A stretch of DNA of 64,000 bases, from the NCBI GenBank assembly GCA_037043455.1, contig JAWPHD010005574.1:96572-160571 (forward strand), given 5' to 3'. Shown here in pieces: positions 10,891 to 24,100 of the stretch. Below the pieces are notes generated by a model. The model did not search any database, was not told where the DNA came from, and saw only the letters and a list, made by a program, of their open reading frames with translations. The stretch comes from Cyrtodaria siliqua. Lineage: Eukaryota > Mollusca > Bivalvia > Adapedonta > Hiatellidae. How positions within the stretch are numbered: the first letter of the stretch is position 1; each line of letters begins with the position of its first letter. The position numbers were made by a program, and so were the translations under genes.

Positions 10891-11580
10891 TGCTTGAAGG
10901 TTATAAAATTCACGTTTTTTTAGACCGATAAGTCTGTTGTACATTATTGTTTCTAGAAATAGTCACTCATTGAATCTTATACCAGTTACTAACAAATACA
11001 GGATGCACAATATGTGCATACTTTGATACCATAGAACTTGTAAAAAAATGATCTTAATGATCGAGGGTACACTTCTTTTCAAATCTAATTCTGACATTTT
11101 TACGTAAATTCGATTACATTTTATATCATAACAATTTTAGTAGAAGGGTCACAGAAAGGATTTGAGTTTCCTTTTTCTTTAAATATTGTTTACAATATTG
11201 TTTTCGTCAACCCATTTAAGTACCGTGATACCATAGAACACCATGCTATATCTATACAGAAAATTATACGCGTAGTTGGATAAATGGCTATGGTATAAAA
11301 CATTTATAGCATATTTTTCTCGTATGCGATTTATACTGCACTCGAGGGCCGCACAGAAGGCAATACAATTTTCTGTAACGTTATGTAAATCTAGACAAGG
11401 TTGCTAAATCCATGGTTCGATTATGATTGCCTATATAATGATCCTGTAGAGTTACCTGGTACTGTTCTATACGTGTTAAAAGTGATTGTATCTAGAATAG
11501 AATAGAATCGAATAGAATACTAGTATTAATTGCCGATGCCTTTGGGTAGCACCCTGTGACGTATACACACACACATGTAT
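10891..11580. other. intergenic stretch with short AGAAT microsatellite
   Basis: No coding signal. A TAGAATAGAATAGAATCGAA pentanucleotide run lies at about 11492-11520. Confidence 0.45.
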
Positions 11581-11589
11581 ATTTACAAT

Positions 11590-11655
11590 CGCGTTGCTAC
11601 ACTTCATCACGTGACAATTATACCGGAGCAAATAGCAACAACTGTCATGGCGGAG
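11590..11655 (+). promoter_or_regulatory. candidate promoter and first exon with palindromic E-box
   Basis: ATCACGTGAC (CACGTG at 11608-11613) lies about 35 bp upstream of CTGTCATGGCGGAG followed at once by GTAAGT (donor at 11656). An inverted GTTGCT (11593-11598)/AGCAAC (11634-11639) pair brackets the E-box. Both halves resemble RFX half-sites, which would suit a cilium gene, but the spacing is not that of a classic X-box. The ATG GCG GAG-GTAAGT arrangement looks like a short first exon. It could be the 5' exon of the kinase gene (4.4 kb upstream) or of an unseen transcript. If spliced to 16083 the ATG would not be in frame with the kinase start. Confidence 0.3.
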
Positions 11656-12894
11656 GTAAGTCTTGTTCCAGGTGTCAATTGTTTTGAACGCCACGTTATG
11701 TTCTGTTTAAACATCTTAGTTAATAAAACGCTAGGTAATCGAATAAAGGAAGTATTCGACCATGTAATGACACTAAAAACATACTTGTAGATGAATGTTT
11801 TTTGATTATAGATGGAAAATTCCAGCGAGGGAATTATTTTTTCACCTATCATAATTTTGAGTGTGGGTGGGGTAGGGTTTGGAGGTTCATACTACCCCAC
11901 CCTACACGCCGCATCCACTTTCAAATATATATTACCCTGGAGATTATGCATAAATAAATTAATTACCAGTAGACATAACTTTGACCCGACACCAATATAT
12001 CTATGAATAATGCATCTCCCCATCATGATCACCCTCTGGTTATGTGGGAGTGTCGAAGACATGTACTAACGAACGTACTTTGCAATCATCTCAATATAAC
12101 CAAAAAATAACTTTATATTTGCAAAATCTTCTTTATGAGGCATGTGCAGGCATTTTCATAATGTCAGTGTCTGCATTCCCATAAAAGCCAATTATGGGCT
12201 GGCCCAGTTAGATTAAAATTTAAATTATGTTAACTGTTGCACATGACAGTGATTTAGTGGTATTCTCATAATAATCTATAATGGCCCTGTTACTAAGTAT
12301 AGTCAACAGCAGACGGCCATTATGGTAACACCACAGGGTGGGCTATGTATATGATGATGTGGGTAACACATGTTTATTAACAGCAATACACTGTTACTTC
12401 CGCTCATCCAGGGGAATGAGACATACTAATTATGTGTGTCCTAGAGATAGTATCAGCGCCATTAGTCAAGCATGTGATTCTTTATGAGCATTGTAATTGT
12501 GTTAAACAAAGTTGTATATTAACCTCAGATCTTGTCTAACAATAAACATGGTCCTTATATAACTGGTCTTGAAACACTAATGTAAATATAACTGCATCCC
12601 AAAATATGGTTGTCATCCCTGTAGACCTGTGTCTATCAATTTATGGCTTATCAAGCGTTTTATGCATGTCGACTCTACAAATAATAAACAGTAATGTTAC
12701 ATTTTAATTAATAATTCACCGATTTTTAAAAGCCATATATCGATAGAAAGTGTATAAAACTTCCTTTTTAGTTAATTCATTTTCTTTATTGTTATTCGGT
12801 GATAAAGAATCTAATTCGCTGGTTAAGAAACAAACTCGTGTTCTTCATTAGGCGATCGCTATTTTTTATTGTTTCAATTTACCAATTTCCACCA
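11656..12894. other. non-coding stretch, possibly 5' intron of the kinase gene
   Basis: No exon-like block, RNA gene or clear repeat was found. Confidence 0.45.
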
Positions 12895-12902
12895 ACCCGT
12901 AT

Positions 12903-13846
12903 CTAGGGTTGGATACCGGTACCCGGTATCGTTACAGTACTTCAAAAAGTACCAGTATATACCGTTTCGCAAAGAATCCGTTCCAATCTAGGTATTTCCA
13001 TAAAAATTAATGCGAAATTCTTATCAAATTGCAGGTAATAAAACAACACAACATAAGCGAACACGTCGGCAGCGCGAGTCTAAATTGAAGGTTGACATTT
13101 ATATAGACACCGCCCGTCATGGCGAGCTACTCGCGCGATGTCAGGCTTATTTTTGCATTACTTTCTAAGTTGTTTAGCCTTCGTTTTAGATGATGAAAAT
13201 CAATAATATATCATAATAAACATTTATCGTTAATTTTATTCCATATTTTATCAGAATTAATAAATAAATAAATTATTAAAAATAAAAGTTACGAATCCAC
13301 GCAGTAACGAATGTAAACAAGTCATCTATTTTCGCGAACATTAGAAAATGGTCGGTGTCTGAAATAGAGTTCGCAATTCCCATGTATGGGCTTATTTCGC
13401 TAAGAAAACTGACGGTGGAAATTGCAATATATGCAATAAACTTGTAAAGGGAAAAGGTGGCAAAAACACTTGAGACTAAAACACAATATTAAAAAACTTC
13501 TAGTCATTTTAGTCTGAGATTAATCACGAGTCTACTATGATTTATTTGTAATCACTAATATGTGTTTGTTAGTTCACTGTTACCTGTTAGAAAAAAAAGT
13601 TTGAATACAAAGTTCCATTTACTGGCTTTGAATGTTTATATATTAAAATGATTAACAAAGTTCTCCCATATAAATATATTTGATTAGGTGTATCTACAAT
13701 GATAAAGGATGAGTATAAAACTTACCAAATCATTGCTGGTCAGATGCACTAAAAGCATGATACATGGGAAGTGGTATCGGTATCATTAAAATACCATATC
13801 GTTTCGTTGGTATCGGACCGGTTCGTGCTTAACGATATCCAACCAT
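12903..13846. mobile_element. hAT-type element with BED zinc-finger remnant and perfect 8-bp TSD
   Basis: Inverted ends TAGGGTTGGATACCGGTACC and TATCCAACCAT (right) bound 944 bp. They are flanked by an identical 8-bp ACCCGTAT at 12895-12902 and 13847-13854. An 8-bp duplication with TAGGG-type ends is the hAT hallmark. Inside, about 13380-13470 reads WAYFAKKTDGGNCNICNKLV then KGKGGKN, the CxxC half of a BED finger as found at the N-terminus of hAT/ZBED transposases. A stop and +1 shift then precede an LRLKHNIKKL-like continuation. The catalytic part is missing, so this is a deletion derivative. Confidence 0.8.
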
Positions 13847-13854
13847 ACCCGTAT

Positions 13855-15018
13855 GACACTTTTATGGTAATAATATCTCATAAATGTTATGTCTTGCAAC
13901 TCGTTGGCCTTTCATCTTTCCATATATTTCTTATTCCCCCCACCCCCTCACCCCACTGCACACACACTAAACATTGACCATTTCTTCATTAACCTAAGCA
14001 AAACATGTAAAATTCATAACTTTCAAATCCAGAGCAAGTTAGTTGTCAAAAACATTTCATCTGACTGAGTGATATCGAGTTATGTTAGATCTATGTTAAT
14101 TACATGTCATTAATTAAATTGTCTGTTGGTCAGCCATGTATAATTGCCATGTTGCTATTACGTATGAAGTAGGCATCTAAACGGAATGCGAGAGTTGGAG
14201 TTACTTTAAAAGGACTTGGAGTGATCTGGAAGTGGTTGTTTATCTGAATATAAATGATCATTTTAATGTACATGTATGTAATTTGCTTCAATTTTAATTT
14301 AAAAAAAAAATGGAAGTGTACTGATTTGGGTTTAATGCTCAGTTTTGTTTAAGTAATCATTTTCTGTTCAAAGTTGAGTTTTATTTTTATTGAAATATTT
14401 AATGTTAGGTAAGAAAGCTGACACTTCCTTATTGCTGCAAATTAGGAACAAATAATTAATTTTACAAATAAGTAACTGGGGAACAATGCATGCTTTATCA
14501 CAGTATATTAGATTTGATCATACAATTAGGCTTGGTCATAAATTCATATCTAAATCGCTTCCAGTCTCTGTAATTTCTTTGCCTTTTAGTTAGACACAAA
14601 GATTGAGGAAAGAGCGTGCGTTTTATCAGTACTATAATTCAGCAGAATGTGACGAGATAAGCATAGTCATTGCTTTAATTTTCAATAATAAAAGACAAAT
14701 ATGACAGTTATTATTTAATGTTTTACCAAACATAAGCCACACTTTCATATTCAGTGTCTAATTGGACAAATGTTTTGGTCCATAATCTAAGTTGACCATG
14801 TTCTTGTTTGATTATGTCGCCACATTTTCTGGTGTGAAGAGTGTTAACACATATACCAACATGAATACACGTACATATGCCTAATGAAAGTTCTTTTAAA
14901 GTAAAAACATTGAGCAAGTTGAGTAAGAAATATATCATTTCCCAATACAATCCATATGCTTCCTCAGCAAACAAATTAATTTTACCTGCGGTTAGTATAT
15001 TACATAGTTAATAATGAC
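13855..15018. other. non-coding stretch
   Basis: A pyrimidine-rich CCCCCCACCCCCTCACCCC segment lies at about 13936-13956. Otherwise nothing is recognisable. Confidence 0.45.
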
Positions 15019-15362
15019 CAGGGTCTTCCCCAGGCCATTAAGGAATAGTGGCACCACTACTCCTTAATTTCAAACAGGTGCTTTTCACTACTCCTTAATT
15101 CTGCCACTACTCCTTAAACTCTTGACTTTTCAAAATGTGATCATGATCCAATTATATACACGTATGTGATAAAGACTTGTTGAAAGAACCAGTCTGTAAC
15201 AAAAGCCATTTAGTCTCTAACGTAAGTATACCAACCAAGTCAAATGACATAATACTTATTACATCAAAAAAAGTTTTTAGTTTATTTTTGTGACTCTCCC
15301 CCATAACCATCCTTACATTTAAAATGCCACTACTGCTTAAAATATTCCTGTGGAAGACATTG
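15019..15362. mobile_element. hAT-like MITE (CAGGGTCTTCCCCAGG ends)
   Basis: A 344-bp block starts CAGGGTCTTCCCCAGG and ends with CCTGTGGAAGACATTG, its imperfect inverse. ATGAC flanks both sides. CCACTACTCCTTAA motifs repeat near each end. The termini belong to the same family as 21232-21461 and 38699-40328. Confidence 0.6.
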
Positions 15363-15415
15363 ATGACTGATGCAAAGGAGAGTACAACCCAACGTTTAAC
15401 CTTACATGTGTTGAA

Positions 15416-15452
15416 AATGACGTAAAACACCATACAAATAAACAAAACAACA
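15416..15452 (+). repeat. SINE 3' tail fragment
   Basis: AATGACGTAAAACACCATAC followed by an AAATAAACAAAAC tail matches the 3' ends of the SINE copies at 22546-22600 and 40515-40560. Confidence 0.5.
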
Positions 15453-16082
15453 CAATGTTTGCCACAGTATTAGTCTTTTCCGCATTTAAAGCCTCTGATC
15501 AATTTCCTGTTGGAGAGAAATTTCTTAACTTCATAATTATAACCTGATTTGCATATATACAATTTGTGCTACTAATATTAAAAAAAACTGTGAGTTGTTG
15601 AAATATTCAGTAGATAGATAGATGGACTTCAAATGACTTAAGTTTAAATTTTTTTTTTAATGTATTGGCAAGCATTGGTTTAATTGCAAGTTAATTGCAA
15701 AATCAAAATGGTAGTCTGGTTTAAATGACTGACATTCAAACCTCAAACATGTTGAGGACTTGTTAAATTGTTAAATTCAGTTGTTTTCTCTCAGACTTAA
15801 TGGGCATATCAACTCACTGTTACTACTGTTGAAATTATTGATTTCAGATCCCGCAAACAGCTTAACAAGTAAAGAACATGGGCCTGCACAATGGACTTCC
15901 TTCCCTGTGATAGTATCGTGTTGCTGCAGTTCTCAAATCCATGGACAGAGCACAGACAGTTTGTGAGAATTTATTGATGTGATAGGAGCCTAGGATTATG
16001 AATTTGTGTCTTGTCTCAAACAGATCTTTTTGTTTATAGACTTAAATGTTGCATGTTTTTTCAACTTTTTTTTTAACTTTAG

Positions 16083-16149
16083 AAGTTAATTATTAAAAAA
16101 CAAAAACATTTCTTCGATAAAAAGTGGAAAATAAAACGAGAACACCAAA
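16083..16149 (+). other. probable 5' UTR part of the first coding exon
   Basis: A long T-rich tract ending AACTTTAG at 16082 looks like a splice acceptor, leaving 67 nt of A-rich leader before the kinase ATG. The leader has no ATG of its own. The acceptor suggests a non-coding exon further upstream. Confidence 0.4.
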
Positions 16150-16250
16150 ATGAATCGTTATTCGGTAACTAAGCAGGTGGGGGACGGAACATATGGCTGT
16201 GTACTCCTGGCTACCTGTATAGAAACCAACGAAAAGGTGGCAATCAAAAA
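16150..16250 (+). CDS. kinase exon 1 (residues 1-33 and part of 34)
   Basis: Starts [20 protein letters not shown] and ends in VAIK, with donor GTAAGT at 16251. It supplies the glycine loop and the ATP-binding lysine. Two bases carry over. Confidence 0.95.
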
Positions 16251-19200
16251 GTAAGTAGTCTGTAAAAAGTTATATTAAATGTGTTTTAACTGCATTCAGC
16301 CATTAAGCACCATTTGCCTATACATGCCAGCTGCATGTTTTTAAAATGTACGTGCATTAAAAGGCTCCCTGACATCAAGGAGTTCATTGTCATTCTTGGT
16401 TCAAGACCCATTTTTGGTAAATAATGTCCATGTATAATTGGAATTTTTGAAGTTTAAAAAAAGAACAACCGGGTTTTTAGTATATATTTTTATTTATAGA
16501 TGTAGTATATTATGCCTGTAGCCACGTAGTTGTCACAGTAAACATTTTAGAAGTACTAAATGTTAATAGAATATCAAATAATATCACTTTTGTGTTAAAA
16601 AAAGAAAATCGTGTATGGGAAATGCACTCAAACACAGAAAATTGCTTGCAGAAATATTTTTGGGATGTTGAGGTGGCCTCTTTAAAAATGGGTTTGCCTC
16701 TTTTTAAATTCAGAGCTGGCTACGGGCTTGTGTATGAATGCTGTAAGTTGCATTATTAGAGAGTACAGCGTTCTTGTGAACTAATTATCTAATTTAAAAA
16801 AGGGAAATATCATGCTTATTATCTCCTACCCAGGGGAATTAGATTATTAATTGGTGGATGTCCCACCACACAGTTGAGTGAGCATAATCTGCACATTGTG
16901 TTACTCTTGTCTGTCCGCACAAACATTCACCTTTTCACATTCACATTTTTACATTCAAGTTTTGGTAAAGTCTATTTCTAAGACACCAAAAGACAAACTG
17001 CTTTCGAATTTCACAGTCAAATATGATTGACCTTCACCTACTCCTCAAACTGTTTACAGTCAAGTTGACATCCAGGTTTTTGGTAATTTCATTACCCATG
17101 AAATACCAATTTTTAAGCCATACAGCTTTCAAACTTCATATACACTTGCATCTTCATGACAGAAACCCATTCCTACCATCAGTAGGAAAATGTAAATAAA
17201 CGTCTTCAACATACATTTGTTCGTTTTATCCATTTCTCACAGAATAATAGTGTACAGTAGATCAACCAAACTTCATTCACTTTTACATCTGCATAATTGT
17301 AATATAAGTACATGTATCTTCAATGTCTTACTTTTTTTAGATTAAAAAATGTGGTTACTCCATTTTGTAAGTAACTTATAACCCTTAAAGCTGTATAACT
17401 TAATAAGTCGTAACTATAAGCTTATAAAACATAAAATAAATACGTTGACAAATATTACACAACTACCATTATTGAATACTTACTAAATAGAAACAAGATG
17501 TTTTGACAGAATTCAGTAGTGGTACAAAAACAAATTGGGATTGAACTCCACGTAAAATTATACTTGTCGTAAGACAAACACACTCCCGATTGGGCTACAT
17601 GGGACAGTTATGTGGTGCAAGACAAACTGTTGTCAAAACCTATCATGCTAATGGATATCACGTGGGCAATAGAAATATAAATACCGTGGTCCCAGCAATG
17701 TTTACAAACAATTTCTTTTCCTTCAGATTAACAAATGTATTACTTACTACAAACTTATTTTGGTTTATGCTCATGTTTCCATTTTACATTTCACTGAATA
17801 AATATCAGACAGTTATTTGCTTATGCTCAATAGACATGTATGCTTTACTTATGGACAGTGCTCCTTTAAGTCATAGTAAATGGGGCATTTGTATCCCATG
17901 GAGGCATTTTCTAGTTTCTAACACTATTGATACCTGCATTTTTGACCGAAGTACATGTACATCAATCACATTTTATTGAAATATAAGTTTTTCTGGGAAA
18001 CTGACTCCTGTCTTAGCCTTTATAATTATTATTGTGGGTCTCAAGGCATTGAGAGTAGGCATTTAAAGAATTTAAATATATTTTGATCATGTTATGTTTT
18101 GTGGAATTTATGGAATTATCAAAATCAAATCAAATTACCGGTAGACTAAACAAATAGAATGGAAACTAATAATTTGCTTTAAATAGAGCAAATATTTACC
18201 TAAAAGTAAAATGGTGTTAAGCATACAAGTTTCTGTATGGTTTAGCTGGGGTATATTCGGTTAAATGTAAATCAGTATGGAGCTATGTATTGTAAGATGT
18301 CAGAGCAGGACATGTGTTTGTTAACAAGATGTCAGACCAGGGCATGTGTCTGTTGTCAAAATGTCAGACCAGGACATGTGTCTGTTATCAAGATGTCAGA
18401 CAAGGGTGGCATGTGCCTGATTGTTATCAATATGTCAGACCAGGACATGTGTAGGTTGTCAAGATGTCAGACCAGGACGTGTCTGTTATCAAGATGTCAG
18501 ACCAGAGCATGTGTCTGTTGTCAAAATGTCATACCAGGACATGTGTCTGTTATCAAGACCAGGATGACATGTATCTGATTGTTATCAAGATGCCAGACCT
18601 GGACATGTGTTGGTTGTCAAGATGTCAGACCAGGACACATGCCTGTTATCAAGGTGTCAGACCAGGGCTTCATGTGTCTGATGGTTATAAAAATGTCAGA
18701 CCAGGGCATGCATGTCTCATCAAAATGTCAGACCAGGGCATGTATTTTATTGTTATCAATATCTCAGACCAGGGCATGTGTTTGATTGTTACCAAGAGCA
18801 TGTGTTTGATTATTACCAAAATGTCAGACCAGGGCATGTATCTGATTGTTATTAAGATGTCAGACCAGGACATTTGTCTGGTTGTTTTCAAGATGTCAGA
18901 CCAGTTCCTGTGTCTGTTGTCAAAATATCAAATCAGGACATGTTACTGATAGTTATCAAGATGTCAGACCAGGGCACATGTCTGATTGTTATCAAGATCT
19001 CGGACTAGGGCATGTTAGTTGCATGCTTACATATAATGTTCAATGATAATGTATATTAAACTAGCACCTTATGTCTACATGTATGTCTGTTTTTATTTTT
19101 ATGTAGAATGAAGAAAAAGTACTACTCATGGGACGAGTGTTTGAATCTCAGGGAAGTCAAGGTAAACATTTTTATATTATCGTCAAATTTGAATAAACTT

Positions 19201-21109
19201 TATTGTCAGGCGAAGTTTTTAAAATTGAATGTTTATTCACACATTTTAATTACTGGATAAATGGAATGGGTGCATATCAGTTAATTAGTAGCATATTGAG
19301 GTAATGCTGATGTAGTTTGATCGCTTGTAGGTTGCTCCAATGTACGGAACTAATTAAATTCAAGGCTCAGCTCCATAATTAGGCTGTTTACCATGTAATC
19401 CGAATAATACTTACAGGGGAGACAGTAAAATCGTAATTTCAGCTCGCCCATCATTTGTTTTCTGGTACCAGACATTATTTATATGGCTTTTTTCCTTTCT
19501 TGTTGCAGTCTTTGCGAAAGTTGAACCACGCCAATATTGTCAAGTTAAAGGAAGTGATACGTGAAAATGATCAGCTGTTCTTTGTATTTGAGTTCATGAA
19601 GGAAAACTTGTACCAGATGATGAAAGACAGGTAGTTTTTTTATTAATCATTAGGCCAAATAAAATAATATACATGGTTCCGGTTACCCTAATGACCCTTG
19701 ATAGTTCGGCTTTTTTTGTCGGCCTTATTTTTTTTTACCCTGTTTACGGTAAAATTTATGAAAGAACATGAGGTGAATCATCATACTTAGAAAGGGTTGC
19801 AGCTTCAGTAAAGTTTATTCTGCTTTGGAGATGCTTTCAGCTCCGTTCATAAGATCATCAATACAGTGCAGAAAAGCATTTTGACGACGTTGATCTCAAT
19901 GCAGACATGATGGCTGATTAGGTTTTAGGTATTAAGAAAATGTCATTTTGACGGCATTAGTAAATTAGATTAATTTATGAACACTAGCACCATGGAGGAA
20001 ATGTTTTTGAAAAACATGTTAATAGCTTTAAAACATAATTGACATAACAGGTAACAAGCAGGACTTATTGCAATCATATCTCATAACAATTACCGGTTCA
20101 GAATTGGGTCGCCATAAAAAACAGGCTTTTACCTACCTACCGTCCCTATTTTTCTCAATGTAACTGGTACCTCACGTTTTTTATTTGGCCTTATCTTGCA
20201 TGTACTTACTTCCAATTTGTTTGTAACCAATAATAATAATAAAAAAAATTAGCACCAAAATTCAGGCTCGTCCTGCTGTTGTCTTATGGAGTTGCACATT
20301 TATTAATAATTTTTGTAGCTTTATTATGAGTAACTATTTTGATTGTTGTCACCTTTATGGAAAGTTAACCCCTCATTAAGGTGTGGTCGGTTTCAGTAAT
20401 GTAAGTAATGTTTGATCGTGATATGTTAATATATGTCACAAAATAGTTATGCTGATGCTGTCTTCTGTCACCAAAACATATCAAAGATCATATTGCAACA
20501 TTTCATATGTACATTTGTAAGGTATGTGCAGTAGAACTAAATAAAAAAAAATGGCAATATTTGTGAAAGCAGAAAGGTAACACATAACTAATGTGTTCCT
20601 CAGTTAATTATTAAATGCCAAAGAAACATTTATATTTGATTAAAATCATACCATTCCAATGATGGGTTATTCCGGAACATAAAATCTAAAACACACCCCT
20701 TGTGAATGAGGGATAATAAATGTTATGTTCTCTTTGTCTTATTTTGTAACATAAAGAATGAGGCCGTAAGTAGAGACTGCAGATTGCTACAGTAAACATA
20801 GAATTCATAGGCTTGATGCTGTTTATATCCTTTATTTGTTACATATTAATAATGTATTTATGCTGGTGCTAAAATTAAATGTAGGCTTCGTAGTTGTTCA
20901 CCAATAAATTTAAATGCTTTTCAGGGTTGAAAATAATGTATATTTTTATATAGTTAGCCATAGGCGTAGGATCCAGAGGGGCCAGGTGGCCTGGCACACC
21001 CAATGTTCAGAGTGAGGGGGGCCAGAGTATGCTTTGGCCCCCCCCCCTCCCCCCCCCCCCCCCCCCAATAATTTAAAGAAGAAAGTGGTTAGCGTTCAAA
21101 ACATACTCT

Positions 21110-21158
<49 letters not shown>

Positions 21159-24100
21159 AATTGAAACGTTCCTACGCCCATGTTAGTATAGGATTTGAAT
21201 GCCATATATTTTAAATATAAGTAGGCTGTAGCAGTGTTCTCCCCAGGAATTTCTAAAGGCATGTCGCCTTTATCAGAGAACATATGCTTCAGAGTGTATC
21301 CTTAAGAAAGAGGCTACTGATTCTATATATTGTGTTTTAAACTTATTTGAGCTAATTGAAATGTGTTACATGTCTTTTCAAAATTAAGGCATGTTGCAAA
21401 AGCATTTTGGCTGTGAAGGCATGTTAAATGCAACATCCTTAATAGCCTGGGAAGAACACTGCTGTAGTATAGAGTTTCAATCATATTAATGATAATTAAA
21501 TCAATACAATTATCTAGAATATACTAATTAACATTACAGGAGTATATTGTTTTGATTTGATCGTTAAATAGATAATGATTGACAACTGGCAGCATGTCAA
21601 TTGTGGGAGAGTAGTGTTATAGTAGGCTTGTCACTAAGTTGTCAGCAGGGCTCTCATTCTGTGTGAAAGAAGCAGAAAAGTGACAAAGAAGGCGGTAATT
21701 TTTGTACCCCATTGTAATAATAATGGCAGCAGCCAAATGTAGTCGGGTATACTCTAAGAGTAACAAGCCATCACATCATTAGGACATCATATTTACCATC
21801 TTGTTAAATAAATTCAATAATACAACAGATCCTCTACAAGACTATTTCTTTTAACCCATAACCCGCTAAGCATGAATATAATAGCCTTTGCGTCCATTGT
21901 AAACTCAAATCAGCGTGCGAGTTGCCTATCAGTCATTTTCCCCAAAACATTTAAATGAAGAACAGTCCATTAAATATATGTAGCAGGTTAAGGGTTAATG
22001 GAGTCATAACTGTTCTGTGGTTATGATAAAAGTTGTAAGGCCAATCCTTTTAGAAAGGTCTTGAGAAGATTAACATCTCAACGATAGCTTCACACAAGTC
22101 ATGTAATTTCTTCCATGTACTGGAGTATTTATTTATTCCTTTAAATGCCAATATACAATAGACACAATTATAATGCAACTGTCAGACAGAGTTTAGCTAT
22201 TGACATAGAATTAATCTTTCATATTAAACGGAACATGACCTTTATAATTATAGCAGTTACAATGTAAATGTTATGACAAGGATGTAGATGTCTGAGAAAA
22301 ATTGTACTAAAAACGTCAATGTTTTACAGTTTAATGATTGTTTTTTGGATTGTGCATCTATGCATCATTTTGGGTCTAAGTAAATTGGTTTCTATCTTTT
22401 AAGGCAGACCTATTGTTACTGTCCTTTGGATAAGTAACCTTGATATATATTTGTTGATGAGCCATATGCCACTGGGAGCTTTACTTGTCAAGTGAAAAAG
22501 TGTTGATTTTTATGGATAGCATGAGGTATACAGTACTGGTTCTAACATGAGCTAAAAATGATGTAAAACACCATTTAAACAAACACACAAATGAGTCATT
22601 AACAATTTATTTGGAAGCTCAGTTTATACGACATCATGCTTTAGAGCTGTGCAGACTTCTGCCCTGCTAGAGTTGGAGTCTTGGTGGTGACATGTATGTT
22701 GGGGAATCTCCATATCATCTCTCTTAGAGGTGCTGCTCCTATATCTGTTCGGAATCTTCATATCATCTCCCTTAGAGGTTGCTGCTCCAATTTGACTTGT
22801 ACATGTGTCATTGAAAGATAAAACCTCACATCATTTTTGTCTCGCCTTTTCGAAGAAAAAAAGCGACGTGTTGCTTTTCCGGCGGCGGCGGCATCATTCA
22901 AGTTTTGCGTTTAGGTCATTTTCTCATAAACTGTATGCACTAGACCTTTCAAACATTGCTTATAGTTGTATCTTGGGTGGTACATCGCAACGTGACAAAG
23001 CAAATGTGGAATTGACCTTGACCCTCCAAGCAAAGGGCAGATAACTTAATACTTTTTAGGTTCAACTTTTGCATTTAGGTCACTTTTTCACAAACTGTAG
23101 GCACTAGACCTTTCAGACTTTCTTTATAGTTGTATCTTGAGTGGTACATTGCAATGTGACAAAGCAAATGTGGATATAACCTTGACCCTCCAAGCAAAGG
23201 GCAGATAACTTAATAATTTCTACCTTCAACATTTGCATTTAGATCACTTCCTCGCAAACTGTATGCACTACACCTTGCAAACTTTGTTTATAGTTGTATC
23301 TTGGGTGGTACATCACAATGTGACAAAGCAGATGTGGATGTGACCTTGACTGTCCAAGCAAAGGGCAGATAACCTTTTAATTTCTACCTTCAACATTTGC
23401 ATTTAGTTCACTTTCTCGCAAACTGTATGCACTACACCTTGCAAACTTTGTTTATAGTTGTATCTTGGGTGGTACATCACAATGTGACAAAGCAGATGTG
23501 GATGTGACCTTGACTCTCCAAGCAAAGGGCAGATAACCTTGTCATTTTTACCTTCAACTTTGGCGTTTAGGTCATTTTTTCACAAACTGTATGCATTAGA
23601 CCTTTCAAACTTTGTTTCTTGGATAGTATGTGACGTGTCAAAAAGAAAATGTGGATGTGTCCTTCACCATCCGTGCAGATAACCTTAATTGTTACATTAA
23701 CATCACTTTCTCATGAACTATAACTATGCACTAGATGTTTTAAACCTAATGTGAAAGACAGAACATTCTATTTTGACATAGTTGTGTCTTGGGTTGTGCA
23801 TCTTTTTGGACGCATGGATTTCATCTATGACCTTGACCTTCTTTTTGGAGCTGATGATTTTTAACTCGTGCTCAAAGGTGAGCTATTGTGACCACTCTTC
23901 GTCCATCGTCTGTCGTCAACTTTTAGCTTGTTAACATGATAAAGGCCACATTACTTGAGCAATCTTAACCAAACTTACATAGATTGTATCTGACCATAAG
24001 ATCTCGGACAAGTTTGATAATGGAGTTCGATAATGGGCCAGATCGGGCCAGTAACACCAGAGTTATGGCCCCTGATTTAACAATAAATGCAGTTTTTCAT

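Noticed and set aside
17590..17979. 129-codon frame in kinase intron 1
   Set aside because: No recognisable family, no splice context, AT-driven composition; probably chance.
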